Shown here: positions 45,090-58,200 of the stretch, in pieces | Numbering within the stretch: the first letter of the stretch is position 1 | Layout: every line of letters starts with the position of its first letter | Assembly (NCBI RefSeq): GCF_023091745.1 | Contig: NC_068912.1 | Location: forward strand, 56,758,567-56,822,566 | DNA from: Budorcas taxicolor | Lineage: Eukaryota > Chordata > Mammalia > Artiodactyla > Bovidae | Reading direction: 5' to 3' | DNA: 64,000 bases | Notes under the pieces: generated by a model | Told to the model about the DNA's origin: nothing | Databases searched by the model: none | Seen by the model: only the letters and a program-made list of their open reading frames with translations | Position numbers and translations under genes: made by a program

Positions 45090-47560
45090 AAGGAGCTGAG
45101 ACCACCTTCTACTTCAAGGAAGATGGTGTAAACTTATGTTTTTGCTATTCCTCTCATGAAGTACAACTAAAACCCTGGACATTATATATACGACAAACGT
45201 TAAGTAACAGTTGGAGAGAAGAAAACAGACTAGTTAGAGCCCTTAAGATTCAAGGAACAACATGGTGAGTTCCTTAAGTTTTCTTTAGCCTTATATATCT
45301 CAGTCTTGGAGTAGCAGAAGCTGGCAACCCAGGAGCAGGCATACATAAAAAGACGTCCAACAAAAGCCCTGCCAGAACACCAAGAAAAGGACAGCATGGA
45401 AAGACAAAAAACTTTTGGACAATAATCACTCTACTCTAGCTAAACACCACAGAAAAAACTGTGGCCCCACTTCCATTCTCACAGGCCAAGCAGCTAGCCT
45501 AGACTTCTACCCTCACAAGGCTGTAATCAGGTACCCAGGATCTCTGGTGGAATGGTGTCAGAGAAGACAAGGGAGGGAGCCAGGACTTTTACCCTAGGCA
45601 ACAGGTAACAAGGCACCTGTGCAGTGTCAGTGAAGACCAAGCAAGGAACCAGAATGTCCGCTTCCACACAGGAGTGATGAGAGGCCACCTCACCTCCCCA
45701 CTTGGTGCTGTCCGAGGAGACCTAGTAGAGAATCAGGATGCTCACCATCACTCAGAGTAATGAGGCCGCTCCCATCCCTGCCCAAGGTGACAATGAGCTC
45801 ACCGGGTGTTGATGGCGGCCTATCTGGGAACCTGAACTTCTACCTCCACTTTGCAGTAACAAAGCAGCAACCCCTTCCCTTGCCAGAGCAGTATTGGAAA
45901 AAGTCAACAAAAACAAAAGGTATTTTTAAATAAGATTCAGAGTACCCACAAATACAGAGAACAAACTAGTGGATACCAGTGATAAGAGGGAAAGGGGAGG
46001 GGCAATACAGGTGTTGGGGGAGAAAAGGGCTATTGTGGATTATATGACATCATGTGTGTGAAACTTTCGAAAACTGCAAAACACTATAGAATTTAAAGAA
46101 TATTTTATTCAACCGAAGGAAAAAAGATCCAAAGTCTCACAACATAATATAAAAATATTCATGTTTCAATCAAATTGTACTCAGCATATTAAGAACCAAC
46201 AAGATCTCAAACTCAATGAATAGAGATAAGAAATGATAATATAAAAAGGACAGCGATGTTAGAATTGTCACAAGATTTAAACCAGTCATGATAAAAATGC
46301 TTTCAAAAACAAGCTTGAACCAAATGAAAAAATAGAAGGCCTCAGAAAATAAGCTCAGTAATGAAATAGAATACATAAATAACTAAATGGAAATTTTAGA
46401 ACTCAAAGAAGAAAAAAAAACCCAAATAAAAAGCTCAGTGAATGGGATCAACAGTAGAATGGAAAGGAAGGAAATTTAGTGAACTGGAGCATGGAACAAA
46501 AGAAATTATCCAATCAGAATAACAATGAGAGAATATAATAGGGAGAATAAAGCAACAGAACCTTGGGGAACTGTGGGATATAACAACAATATCTAAAATT
46601 GGGGTCACAGAGTCTTGGAAGGAAAGGAGAAAGAAAGCAGGGCTGAAAGAGTTCTTAAAGAAATATTGCTGAAAACCTGACATCTGACAGGAGGCAAAGA
46701 TTTAAGATGCTGAACAAACTCCAAATGGCATACACCAAAGACATCCAAGACAAGACATATCATAATTAAGCTTCTGGAAACTAAAAATGAAGAAAAAAGG
46801 GCTTGAAATTAGCCCGAGAAAATGAAGCCTATTATAGAAAAAACTGGAGTAACTGCAGATTTCTCATCAGAGGTCAAAGAGCCAGGAGGAGGTGGCCCAG
46901 GTTTTCACGTGGTGAAATAAAATAACCCTAAACCCAGAGAAAATCACCCTCGAGAATGCAGGGGCGCAAGATATTCTCATATGAAAGAAACCTTCAATGA
47001 TTTATTGCCACTGTGATTAATGACGTTTTCTAGATAGGAAAAAAAAATAAAAGAAATCTTAAAACACAAGGGAAAAAAAGGGAACAAAAAAATAGAAAGA
47101 ATAAATATATGGGTAAATACAATAAACTGTCCTTCTTGTGTTTTCAAAAATATGTTTGACATATAAGGCAAAAATTATAACATTGTGTGATATGATTTTA
47201 AATGTATGCAGAAGAAATATTTAGTACAATTGTGTTGTAAGTGGCAGATAATGAAAGTATGTAAATAGAGGTAGTTTCTACACTTCACCTGAATTGGTAA
47301 ACTGATGACACCAGTAAACTGTGACAAGTGATATTTATATGATGTAACACATAAAGCAACCATGAAAAAAATGCTGTACACTCAGAAACACACTCCAAGT
47401 GTTTTAAACTCAAAAACACTATGGATAAATCAAACTGTAACTTTTAGTAAGTGTAAAAGTAATTTATAGGAATGAAGAGAAAAGAAAAGAGGCAAGAAGA
47501 AAAACAGAAAACAAAACTGAAAGAAATATCAAGGAAACTTAAATACATAAGTGAATAAAA
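45090..47560 (+). repeat. Old L1/HAL1-like remnant (5' region and ORF1 area)
   Basis: 45400-45900 resembles a 5' region of old L1 (CTTCTACCCTCACAAGG..., GGGAACCTGAACTTCTACC). 46080-46950 resembles degraded ORF1/3' sequence (CATATCATAATTAAGCTTCTGG, GCAGATTTCTCATCAGAGG). No frame survives. The exact subfamily is uncertain. Confidence 0.6.
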
Positions 47561-47564
47561 ATGA

Positions 47565-48525
47565 AAATAAAATAAGAGGAATTCCCAAGACAGCAAAGAC
47601 CCTGAGCTTACTTCCCCTCATAAGCACATCAAAATTACAACTACTTACAGATTGATGAAAAAGATCTGAACCTACCAGAAAAGATCTTCTGCACTAAAGG
47701 TATAAAGAAGGAACCATAACGGAGATGGACAGGAGAGGTGGAGTTGTAGACGAGTCAAAACCTCAACCCTTGGGTTGGGTGACCCACAAACGGTAGAACT
47801 GTTACAACTGCAGAGGTTCTCCCCCAGGGAATAAGGGGTCTGTGCCCCACAATGGGCTCTGTAGCCCAGAGTCGTGTACCAGAAAGATGAGCCCCCAGAG
47901 TATCTGGCTTTGAAGATCAGTGATGCTTATTTTCAGGAGACTCAGAAGACTGTGGGAAATATAGACTCCATTCTGAAAGGGCAGACACAAAATCTTGTCT
48001 GTTGTTGGAACCGGGGCTGATGGCAGTGAGGAGCCTGGGTCAGACGCACCTGCTGATCTTGGAGAGGGTCCCAGAGAAGCAGGAGGCAACTGGAGCTCAC
48101 GCTGAGGCAAAGACACTGGTGGCAGCCATTTTGGGGAGCCTGTCCTACCATGGGGACACTGGTGTTGACAAGCGCCATTCTGGAATACTCCCTCTAGCTT
48201 ATTAATGTCAAGACCCAGCTCCCTCCACCCCCCAGCAACCACAAGTGCTGGAACTCCTCAGGCCAAGCAACTAACCAAGTGGGACATGGCTCCACCCACC
48301 AGCAGACGGGCACCTTAACACCCCTGAGCCCATAGCAGTCCCTGAACATGAACCTAGCCACCACAGGGCCCAGAACGCAGCTGCACATACCAGTGTGAAG
48401 GCACCAGACCTTCCAGAGCTTCACTGCCAGAGACAGAGACCCAGCTTTGACCACCAGTAGGCAGGCAAAATCCCCAGAATACTCTGAGACCCACACCAGC
48501 AAGCCTGCTTTAGCATTAGGACCAG
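47565..48525 (+). repeat. L1 5' UTR-like region
   Basis: GC-rich block (CACTGGTGGCAGCCATTTTGG, CCAGCTCCCTCCACCCCCC, GGAACTCCTCAGGCCAAGC) of the kind seen in 5' UTRs of older mammalian L1. Open frames here (for example 48242-47802 on the minus strand) have no recognisable domain. Confidence 0.5.
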
Positions 48526-49432
48526 CTTCATCTATCCTTCCTAAACTATTTCAAGAAACTGCAGAGGAAGGAATGTTTCCAAACTCATTCTATGAGGCCA
48601 GCAACACCCTGATACCAAAACCAGATAAAGGTATCACAAGAAATGAAAATTATAGGCCAGAATCACTGATGTACTTAGATGCAAAAATCCTCAACAAATA
48701 TTGGCAGAACAAATACAAAATACATTAAAATGATCATACTTCATGATCAAATGGACTTCATATCAGGTATGCAAGAATGGTTCAACAGCCACAAATAAAC
48801 TAATGTGGACACTAACAAACTGAAGAATAAAAACTATATAATCATCTCAATAGGTGCAGAAAAAGATTTTGACAAAATTCAACACCCGTTTATGATTTTA
48901 GAAAAACAAAAACAAAAAAACAACTCTCCAGAAAGTTGGCATAGAGAATATACCTCAACATAATAAAGGCCATACATAAGCCCACAGCTAACATTGCACT
49001 CAACAGTGAAAAATTGAAAGCATTTCCTCAAACATTAGGAATAATACAAAGATGCCCACTCTCCCCACTTTTATTCAACACAGTATTAGAAGTTCTAGCC
49101 ACTGCCATAGCAATCAGACAAGAAAAATAAGAGGAATCTAAATTGGAAAGTAAAACTGTCACTGACTGCAGATGACATATAATACTATGCATAGAAAACC
49201 CTAAAGAAAACTACTTGAGTTCAACAATGAATCTGGTAAAGTTGCAGAATACAAAATTAGTATATAGAAATCACTTGCACTTCTATACCCTACCAACGAA
49301 CTATCAACGAACTATCAGAAAGAAAAGTCAAAGAAACAATCTTATTTACAATTACACTGAAAAGAATAAAATACTTACGAATAAACATATATAAGGGGTA
49401 AAAAGACCTGTGTCCCTATATACAAGGACTCT
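48526..49432 (+). mobile_element. L1 ORF2 fragment joined directly to the 5' UTR-like block
   Basis: Begins in the reverse transcriptase (CATTCTATGAGGCCAGCAAC, GATACCAAAACCAGATAAAGG), keeps FDKIQHPF-like and ADDM-like codons (near 48868 and 49168) and stops at about 49432. ORF1, the endonuclease and the 3' end are missing. Confidence 0.8.
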
Positions 49433-49889
49433 TCTAGACCCTTGTAAATACATGCCTTACATATTTATTGTTTGTGCATTAATTATATATTGACTCAAGA
49501 TTAATGAAAATATATTATAAAATAAAAATTAAATTTTCTTCCCAAATTTCATCTCACTAATGAATTATGACTAAAAATTTATTGGTTAATGTTCTTAAGA
49601 GGATCTATTAGGTAAGAATAAGGTAGAATAAGTTAATACAAATAAGAATAAGGCAATAAGAATAAGGTAAGAATAAAGTAGCTGATAAATATCCCAACAA
49701 TCTGATAACTACCAATATAATTATTTTCTTTTTATTGCTAAGGTTACTAAGTTAAAAGAATATGGCTCATTTATACTGGCTGGTTTTTTACAGGTATTAT
49801 GCAAATTTTAAAATGTTAAATTCTTATAACAACCTTCCTTTATATTACCAATCTGAAAAATGCATTAACACCTATATGAAATATAATAT

Positions 49890-50150
49890 TGCTAATAGCT
49901 AACACTGAATTCTCACTATGTGTCTTAAATGTATCATTCTTTATATGCATACTCTGTGTTAAGTATTTTATATGCATTATCTCAAGTTCTGATTCTTAAA
50001 ACAACCCTAAGAGGCCATATTATTATTCTCATCTAGATGAGGAAACTGATTCTCAAAGAAGTTAACTGATCGTAAGCTGAATACTAATGTCAGGATATGG
50101 TCTCAGGTCAATCCGACTCTAGAGCCTGTGCTCCACATTATACCTGTCAT
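49890..50150 (+). repeat. MIR SINE
   Basis: CACTATGTGTCTTAAATG, GCATTATCTCAAGTTCTG, AACAACCCTAAGAGGCC and GATGAGGAAACTGATTCTC follow the MIR consensus layout in sense orientation. Confidence 0.8.
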
Positions 50151-50694
50151 CTGAGATTTAATCTCCTTCAATAAGAGGAAGGAGTAGGGTTGCATAACTA
50201 AATACAGCAGGATACTATATAAAAGCACCACTTTTCTTGCAAGTATCCATTTTTAAAATATAGAATATTATAGTTAAAAATCATGGGTGAGATGACTTCA
50301 TTCTGTACATATTTCAGTCACTTGAAATGAATATTCTGACAGGAAATGGGGATTCCAACCAATATTCTTTTCCCTTTTCTCAAGTTTTACCAAGACATCT
50401 CAAACATCCCTCATACCTTTTTATACACTTCTCAAGTACTCTATTCATATTTTAAATTTACATCTTATACAAAATCAAATAAATGCCATAACAGAGAACA
50501 AACTAATTCTGAAACCAAGAATTGGGGTAAAAAACTTATGGAGAAAGACACACTGGATAAGTTGAGCCTTGAAAAGATACTGGGTTTCAAAATATAGAGA
50601 TGGATCCTTTGGGAAGCCATAAAGGCCTGCAGAGTGACTAAGTTGACAAGTAACACACTAGGAAAATTTGTTTATAAAATTATTTAACCAAGTG

Positions 50695-51350
50695 TTCTGT
50701 GACAACCTAGAGGGGTGGGATGTGGTGGGAAGGAGGTTCAAGAGAAAGGGGACATATGTATACTGGCTGATCCATACTGCTGCGTTCAGTTCAGTCCGGT
50801 CTAACTGGACTCAGCTCAGTCGTGTCTAACTCTTTGTGACTCATGAACTGTATGTAGCACAGCAGGCTTCCCTGTCTATCGCCAACTCCCAGAGCTTGCT
50901 CAAATTCATGTCCATGGAGTCGGTGACACCATCCAATTATCTCATCCTCTGTAATTCCCTTCTCCTCCTGCCCTCAGTCTTTCCCAGCATCAAGGTCTTT
51001 TCCAATGAGTCAGCTCTTCACATCAGGTGGCCAAAGTATTGGGGCTTCAGCTTCAGCATCAGTCCTTCCAATGAATATTCAGGATAGCTTTCCTTTAGGA
51101 CTGACTGATTTGATCTTCCTGCAGTCAAAGGGACTCCTAAGTCTTCTCTAACACCACAGTTCAAAAGCATCAATTCTTCAGTGCTCAGCTTTCTTTATAA
51201 TCCAACTCTCACATCCATACACGACTACGGGAAAAACCATAGTTTTACTAGAGGGACCTTTGTCGGCAAAGTAACTGTTGTATAGCAGAAATCAACACAG
51301 CACTGTAAAGCAATTACACTCCAATTAAAAATAAATTAAAAATTATTTAA
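50695..51350 (+). mobile_element. Bovine-type L1 3' end split by BovB
   Basis: GGGGTGGGATGTGGTGGGAAGG, ATGTATACTGGCTGATCC on the left of the BovB and TATAGCAGAAATCAACACAG, GTAAAGCAATTACACTCC on the right form one L1 3' UTR. ACTGCTG and ACTGTTG at the two junctions suggest a short target duplication. Confidence 0.82.
50782..51275 (-). mobile_element. BovB 3' end fragment inside L1
   Basis: Reverse BovB from CAGTTCAGTCCGGTCTAAC to ACCTTTGTCGGCAAAGTAAC. Diverged, with indels. Confidence 0.9.
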
Positions 51351-52003
51351 CAACAGTAGTGTAAAACAGCTAAAAAAAAAACTATGACAATTTTAGGCTA
51401 TATTGATAAGCATACAATTATCAAAGTAACATATGTTCCACTTATTGAGCCTTTATTATGGGCCAGAAGCAATGCTGCTATGTGTTTAAACATGTATTAC
51501 TTCATTTAATTCTTAAAGTAACCCTATATCTACTACTTATAAGGTAAAAATATGGAAACGTAGTGTCAGATTAGTTAAGAGTTTTGAGGAACAGAGTCAG
51601 AACCCAAAACTTCAGTGATACCAAAGCCTAACCAAAATGTAGTCATTACTGTCTTAAATCACAGGAAGGCACTGTTCCTAGGAAATTTATGTCACACATG
51701 TATTATTATGTATCATTTCAGGCATACACAAAGAATAGAGTACATTCAGGATGGAAAAGAGCTAGATAACACATGCCACACAAAAAAACTGCTTTTAAAA
51801 CACCCAAAACACTTAAGTAGAGAGGAGAAATTCCATAAATGTACTGAAGCTATCTTGAAATATTTGAAAAGTTATTATGAAATGGAGGCATCCTTTCTAC
51901 AGAATCACTCTAGAAGACAAGATAGACTATGTCTCAAGACGGAATGAGCTTTTTAAATAACTAGCAGTGCAAAGAAAAGATATGTGCAGTTTGGGGGGGG
52001 GGT

Positions 52004-52317
52004 AAGCTATCAATCTGAAGGAGATCAGCCCTGGGATTTCTTCGGAAGGAATGATGCTAAAGCTGAAACTCCAGTACTTTGGCCACCTCATGAGAAGAGT
52101 TGACTCATTGGAAAAGACTGATGCTGGGAGGGATTGGGGGCAGGAGGAGAAGGGGATGACAGAGGATGAGATGGCTGGATGGCATCACCAACTCGATGGA
52201 TGTGAGTATGAGTGAACTCCGGGAGTTGGTGATGGACAGGGAGGCCTGGTGTGCTGCGATTCATGGGGTCGCAAAGAGTCGGACACGACTGAGCAACTGA
52301 ACTGAAGCTATCAATCT
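52004..52317 (+). mobile_element. BovB 3' end with 13-bp target duplication
   Basis: Element at 52017-52304 from GAAGGAGATCAGCCCTGGG to GAGCAACTGAACTG. Flanked by AAGCTATCAATCT at 52004-52016 and 52305-52317. Confidence 0.95.
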
Positions 52318-52339
52318 CCAGAGGTACTCATCTAGAGGC

Positions 52340-52545
52340 TTCATGTGTCTTAGTTGCTCACTCGGGTCCAACCCTTTGTGACCCCATGGACTGTAACATA
52401 CCAGGCTCCTCTGCTCAAGGGATTCCCGGGCAAGAATACTGGAGTAGGTAGCCAAACCCTTCTCCAGGGGATCTTCCCCACCCAAGAATCGAACCCAGGT
52501 CTCCAACATTGCAGGCAGATTCTTTACTGATCCTAGAGGAAAAGC
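52340..52545 (-). mobile_element. Bov-tA SINE
   Basis: Reverse: GTGTCTTAGTTGCTCACTC on the left, tRNA-derived GATCCTAGAGGAAAAGCC on the right. Confidence 0.9.
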
Positions 52546-52651
52546 CCCAGAGGCGCTTCATGAGGACCCACCAAAAGACGTAGATAGGATTTCTGCACTG
52601 ATGAGAGCTGAAACCATAGGACATCAGGCATCGGTTACCACTAGGGAAATA

Positions 52652-52868
52652 CCTGTGCTTAGTTGCTCAGTCGTGTCTGACTCTTTCCAATCCCCCGGAC
52701 TGTAGCCCACTGGCTCCTCTGTCTATGGGGTTTTTCAGGCAAAAGTACTGGAGCGGGTTGCCATTTCTTTCTCTGTTGGATACTCCTGACCCAGGAATCC
52801 AATCCACGTCTCTGGTGCCTCCCACATTACAGGCAAATTCTTTACCTGCTGAGCCCACTGGGGAAGCC
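52652..52868 (-). mobile_element. Bov-tA SINE
   Basis: Reverse: GTGCTTAGTTGCTCAGTCG on the left, GCTGAGCCCACTGGGGAAGCC on the right. Two deletions in the BovA body. Confidence 0.92.
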
Positions 52869-53021
52869 TGCCTGCTAGCATACAGATTCTTTTGAAGGAT
52901 TCTCTCCACTGAGCCTCTAACAAGGTAGGATAGAGCAAAAATAAAGATAGAAGCAGGCTGGTGACAATTAACTAAGAAGAAAGAGTGGAATGCTGACATA
53001 CTCTTTCCATAATTCCGTCTT

Positions 53022-53130
53022 ATTCAGTGTTGTTCAATAGTGTCCAACTCTTTGCAACTCTATGGACTGCAGCATGCCAGGCTTCCCTGTCCTACACCAT
53101 CTCCCAGAGTTTGCCCAAACTCATGCCTAC
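53022..53130 (-). mobile_element. BovB 3' end fragment, diverged
   Basis: TTCAGTGTTGTTCAATAGTG, GCATGCCAGGCTTCCCTG and CATCTCCCAGAGTTTGCCC match the BovB 3' terminus in reverse. Confidence 0.75.
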
Positions 53131-54094
53131 CTTGAGAAAGACTAAGTATGTACCTCTTATGATTATGGCAAAAATTCAGATAATGAGAAGATTGATACTA
53201 TACTTTATGCTTTAAGTAATGAGAATATTGTGATAATTTACAACCTAGTTCTTCACGCTAGACTCATTAACTAATTCCATTAATATTTACAAAGAACCTA
53301 TTAATTTATAATTCATCTGGTCCTGGATGGAGATAAGCCTAATCCTGGAGTTTGGTGGCATGGCATTATAGTAAAATTTTATAAGATGCAATGGGGATCC
53401 CAAAAATGGGATGCTTAAGAAAGGATTCACAAAAAAAAAAGAAAGGATTCACAAAGAAGATTGAGAAAGGAAGTACCTCCTGATTAGAAAAAGAAAGGCA
53501 TTCTAGGCAGAGAGAAAAACTTGAGCAAAACCCTTGGAGGTATAATAATACTGCATGATGCATTCAGATCCTAAAAGTGGTTCTTGATAAGTTTACAATA
53601 TGAAAGAATGGGTAGGGACAAAGTAAAACATGAGGCAGACAACAGTCGGCAGAGGCCAAAACCCAGCGTCTTAATCACCATACTGGGATATGAACTGTAA
53701 CGTCAAAGTCAATAATTCTCAAACTCACTAAGCTCAGAACCTTCTTTATACACTTAAAAATTAGGGACTCCAAAGAGTTTTCATTAGCGTAGGTTAGATC
53801 TACCAATATCATATGAGAAATAAAAACTATGAAACTTGAAAATATTTATTAATTTAAAAATAGTAATATAAGAAAGCATGTTAGCAAAAATGACAGTTCT
53901 GTGAAAATACTATTTTCCAAAAAACAAAATTTAGTAAAAAGAGTGACTTTTTAACTTTTTTGCATTTATTTTTATATGTCTAACAATGGAAGATAACTGG
54001 ATTCTCATAACTGCTTTCCCATTCAAAATATTACCACATAGTATTTGGGCTGGAGTCTATGAAGCAATCAGACACACAGATTTTGTACAGATCC

Positions 54095-54228
54095 ACAGCT
54101 GGAAACTGGAGAAGGAAACCAGCTCTAGTCTTTTTGTCTGGAAAATCCCACGGACAAGGAGCCCAGGGGTACAGTCCATGGGGCTGCAAAGAGTTGCACA
54201 TGACTGAGCACAATGCACAACAGCTGAA
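54095..54228 (+). mobile_element. BovA monomer fragment
   Basis: GGAGAAGGAAACCAGCTC, CTGGAAAATCCCACGGAC and GAGTTGCACATGACTGAGC; no tRNA head. Confidence 0.85.
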
Positions 54229-54964
54229 AAGGGATTATTTTAATATTTTCTGGTAATTGTCTAACACTACACTAAAACTCAACAAGTGTTACTTCTAAAG
54301 GCTAGTTGTAAAGTGATGACCCATGTTAGTAAACTTTCTATACACTGTATATTGATCTACCTTGTACGATCAATTAAAAAATACTGGTTTATGGAGTTAC
54401 ACAGATCCACCAAAGCCAATATGTCTAATTATACAACTCCCCCCCTCAATCTCATCAAAATACTCAGTACTGGGAAGCTCATAGTGACAAATACAAGTTT
54501 TCTCAAATTTTCTACTGGGCAACAAGTATTATCACTTGTTTTCCCTCAAGCAACAAATTTACTTTATAAGCTTTGTAATTCAACTAAGATATTAATTTTG
54601 ATATTAAACTGGCAGGAAGATTCAGAGACTTCCTCAACTTCTAGCAGAAGTTTAAACTGCTATTAAAATAGATGTCCTTTGATTGTTGAAATAAACACCA
54701 TACCAAAAAGATGAAAGCATTTTCAAAATCAAGAAAGAAATGCCAATATTGTCAACAAAGCTGAATTATTCTCACACTTCAACAGCTGCACCTGGTGCTC
54801 CATTGACTAGTAAGTAAAAAGAATATGGAGTAACTAGGCATCAACTCCAGCTGGGCTTGGAGATCATTAGCTAAAACCTACGCAGCAGCTGTTTGAAAAT
54901 GAGAATTAGTGATGCTGAAAACCTGCCATTATTTCACTGGAGCTTGATATATATCATATTCAGA

Positions 54965-55135
54965 GCAGTGGTTTTGAATTTGAGCAAGCATCAGGATCAC
55001 TTGCAGGGTTTGTTAAAATACAGATTCCAGATTCCCTACCATCTCCAGTTGTTAATTCAGGGTGCAATAATTTCATATCAAGTTCCCAGGTGATGCTGAC
55101 ATGATGGTCCAGGAATACTTTGAGAATGAATACTC
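54965..55135. repeat. MER5A-like hAT transposon relic
   Basis: CAGTGGTTTTGAATTTGAGC, CATCAGGATCACTTGCAGGG and CAAGTTCCCAGGTGATGC match MER5A. Confidence 0.8.
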
Positions 55136-55263
55136 TAGAGAATATTTCTACTGGTTTATTAAGATAGGTGGAGAAAACAGTCTTTTTTACTATGTGACTA
55201 ATTAATTAGTGTCTCTATTAATTTGGAATTTACACTAATTTTAAGTAGTTTAAATATGAGAAA

Positions 55264-58200
55264 ATCAGTTCAGTTCAGTTCAGTAGCTCAGTCGTGTCCA
55301 ACTCTTTGTGACCCCATGAATCGCAGCACAGCCCATCACCATCTCCCGGAGTTCACTCAGACTCACATCCATCGAGTCAGTGATGCCATCCAGCCATCTC
55401 ATCCTCTGTCATCCCCTTCTCCTCCTTCCCCCAATCCCTCCCAGCATCACAGTCTTTTCCAATGAGTCAACTCTTCTCATGAGGTGGCCAAAGTACTGGA
55501 GTTTCAGCTTTAGCATCATTCCTTCCAAAGAAATCCCAGGGCTGATCTTCACAATGGACTGGTTGGATCTCCTTGCAGTCCAAGGGACTCTCAAGAGAGT
55601 CTTCTCCAACACCACAGTTCAAAAGCATCAATTCTTCGGTGCTTAGCCTTCTTCACAGTCCAACTCTGACATCCGTACATGACCACTGGAAAAACCATAG
55701 CCTTGACTAGAAGGACCTTAGTCAGCAAAGTAATGTCTCTGCTTTTGAATATACTATCTAGGTTGGTCAAAACTTTCCTTCCAAGGAGTAAGCATCTTTT
55801 AATTTCATGGCTGCAATCACTATCTGCAGTGATTTTGGAGCCCCCCAAAATAAAGTCTTGACACTGTTTCCACTTTTTCCCCATCTATTTCTAATGAAGT
55901 GATGGGACCAGATGCCATGATCTTAGTTTTCTGAATGTTGAGCTTTAAGCCAACTTTTTCACTCTCCTCTTTCACTTTCATCAAGAGGCTTTTTAGCTGC
56001 TCTTCACTTTCTGCCATAAGGGTGGTGTCATCTGCATACGTGAGGTTATTGATATTTCTCCCGGCAATCTTGATTCCAGCTTGTGTTTCTTCCAGTCCAG
56101 CGTTTCTCATGATGTACTCTGCAGAGAAGTTAAATAAGCAGGGTGACAATATACAGCCTTGATGTACTCCTTTTCCTATTTGGAAACAGTCTGTTGTTCC
56201 ATGTCCAGTTCTAACTGTTGCTTCCTGACCTGCATACAGATTTCTCAAGAGGCAGGTTAGGTGATTCGGTATTCCCATCTCTTTCAGAATTTTCCACAGT
56301 TTATTGTGATCCACACAGTCAAAGGCTTTGGCATAGTCAAGAAAGCAGAAATAGATGTTTTTCTGGAACTCTCTTGCTTTTTCCATGATCCAGCGGATGT
56401 TGGAAATTTGATCTCTGGTTCCTCTGCCTTTTCTAAAACCAGGTTGAACATCAGGGAGTTCACGGTTCACATATTGCTGAAGCCTGGCTTGAAGAATTTT
56501 GAGCATTACCTTACTAGCATGTGAGATGAGTGCAACTGTACGGTAGTTTGAGCATTCTTTGCATTTCCTTTCTTTGGAATTGGAATGAAAACTGACCTTT
56601 TCCAGTCCTGTGGCCACTGCCGAGTTTTCCAAATTTGCTGGCATATTGAGTGCAGCACTTTCACAGCATCATCTTTCAGGATTTGAAACAGCTCAACCGG
56701 AATGCCATCACCTCCACTAGTTTTGTTCGTAGTGATGATTTCTAAGGCCCACTTGACTTCACTTTCCAAGATGTCTGGTTCTAGATTAGTGATCACATCA
56801 TCATGATTATCTGGGTCATGAACATCTTTTTTGTACAGTTCTTCCATGTATTCTTGCCACCTCTTCTTAATATCTTCTGCTTCTGTTAGGTCCAGACCAT
56901 TTCTGTCCTTTATCAAGCCCATCTTTGCATGAAATGTTCCCTTGGTATCTCTAATTTTCTTGAAGAGATCTCTAGTATTTCCCATTCTGTTGTTTTCCTC
57001 TATTTCTTTGCATTGATCGCTGAGGAAGGCTTTCTTATCTCTCCTTGCTATTCTTGGGAACTCTGCATTCAGATGCTTATATCTTTCCTTTTCTCCTTTG
57101 CTTTTCACCTCTCTTCTTTTCACAGCTATTTGTAAGGCCTCCCCAGACAGCCATTTTGCTTTTTTGCATTTCTTTTCTATGGGGATGGTCTTGATCCCTG
57201 TCTCTTGTACAATGTCACGAACCTCTGTCCATAGTTCATCAGGCACTCTATCTATCAGATCTAGGCCCTTAAATCTATTTCTCACTTCCACTGTATAATC
57301 ATAAGGGATTTGATTTAGGTCATACCTGAATGGTCTAGCGGTTTTCCCTACTTTCTTCAATTTAAGTCTGAATTTGGTAATAAGGAGTTCATGATCTGAG
57401 CCACAGTCAGCTCCTGGTCTTGTTTTTGTTGACTGTATAGAGCTTCTCCATCTTTGGCTGCATAGAATATAATCAACTTGATTTTGGTGTTGACCATCTG
57501 GTGATGTCCATGTGTAGGGTCTTCTCTTGTGTGGTTGGAGGAGGGTGTTTGCGATGGCCAGTGCATTTTCTTGGCAAAACTCTATTAGTCTTTGCCCTGC
57601 TTCATTCCTCATTCCAAGGCCAAATTTGCCTGTTACTCCAGGTGTTTCTTGACTTCCTACTTTTGCATTCCAGTCCCCTATAATGAAAAGGACATCTTTT
57701 TTGGGTGTTAGTTCTAAAAGGTCTTGTAGGTCTTCATAAAACCGTTCAACTTCAGCTTCTTCAGTGTTACTGGTTGGGGCATAGACTTGGATTACTGTGA
57801 TACTGAATGGTTTGCCTTGGAGACGAACAGAGATCATTCTGTCGTTTTTGAGATTGCATCCAAGTACTGCATTTCAGACTCTTTTGTTGACCATGATGGC
57901 TACTCCACTTCTTCTGAGGGATTTCTGCCCGCAGTAGCAGATACAACGGTCATCTGAGTTAAATTCACCCATTCCAGTCCATTTTAGTTTGCTGATTCCT
58001 AGAATGTCGACGTTCACCCTTGCCATCTCGTTTGACCACTTCCAATTTGCCCTGATTCATGGACCTGACATTCCAGGTTCCTATGCAATATTGCTCTTTA
58101 CAGCATCGGATCTTGCTTCTATCACCAGTCACATCCACAGCTGGGTATTGTTTTTGCTTTGGCTCCATCCCTTCATTCTTTCTGGAGTTATTTCTCCACT

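Noticed and set aside
47802..48242. 146-codon minus-strand frame as a gene
   Set aside because: GC-rich L1 5' UTR-like sequence; no recognisable domain and overlapping frames on both strands.
56506..57837. 443-codon open frame as a host gene
   Set aside because: It encodes BovB endonuclease and linker and lies inside a broken retrotransposon.
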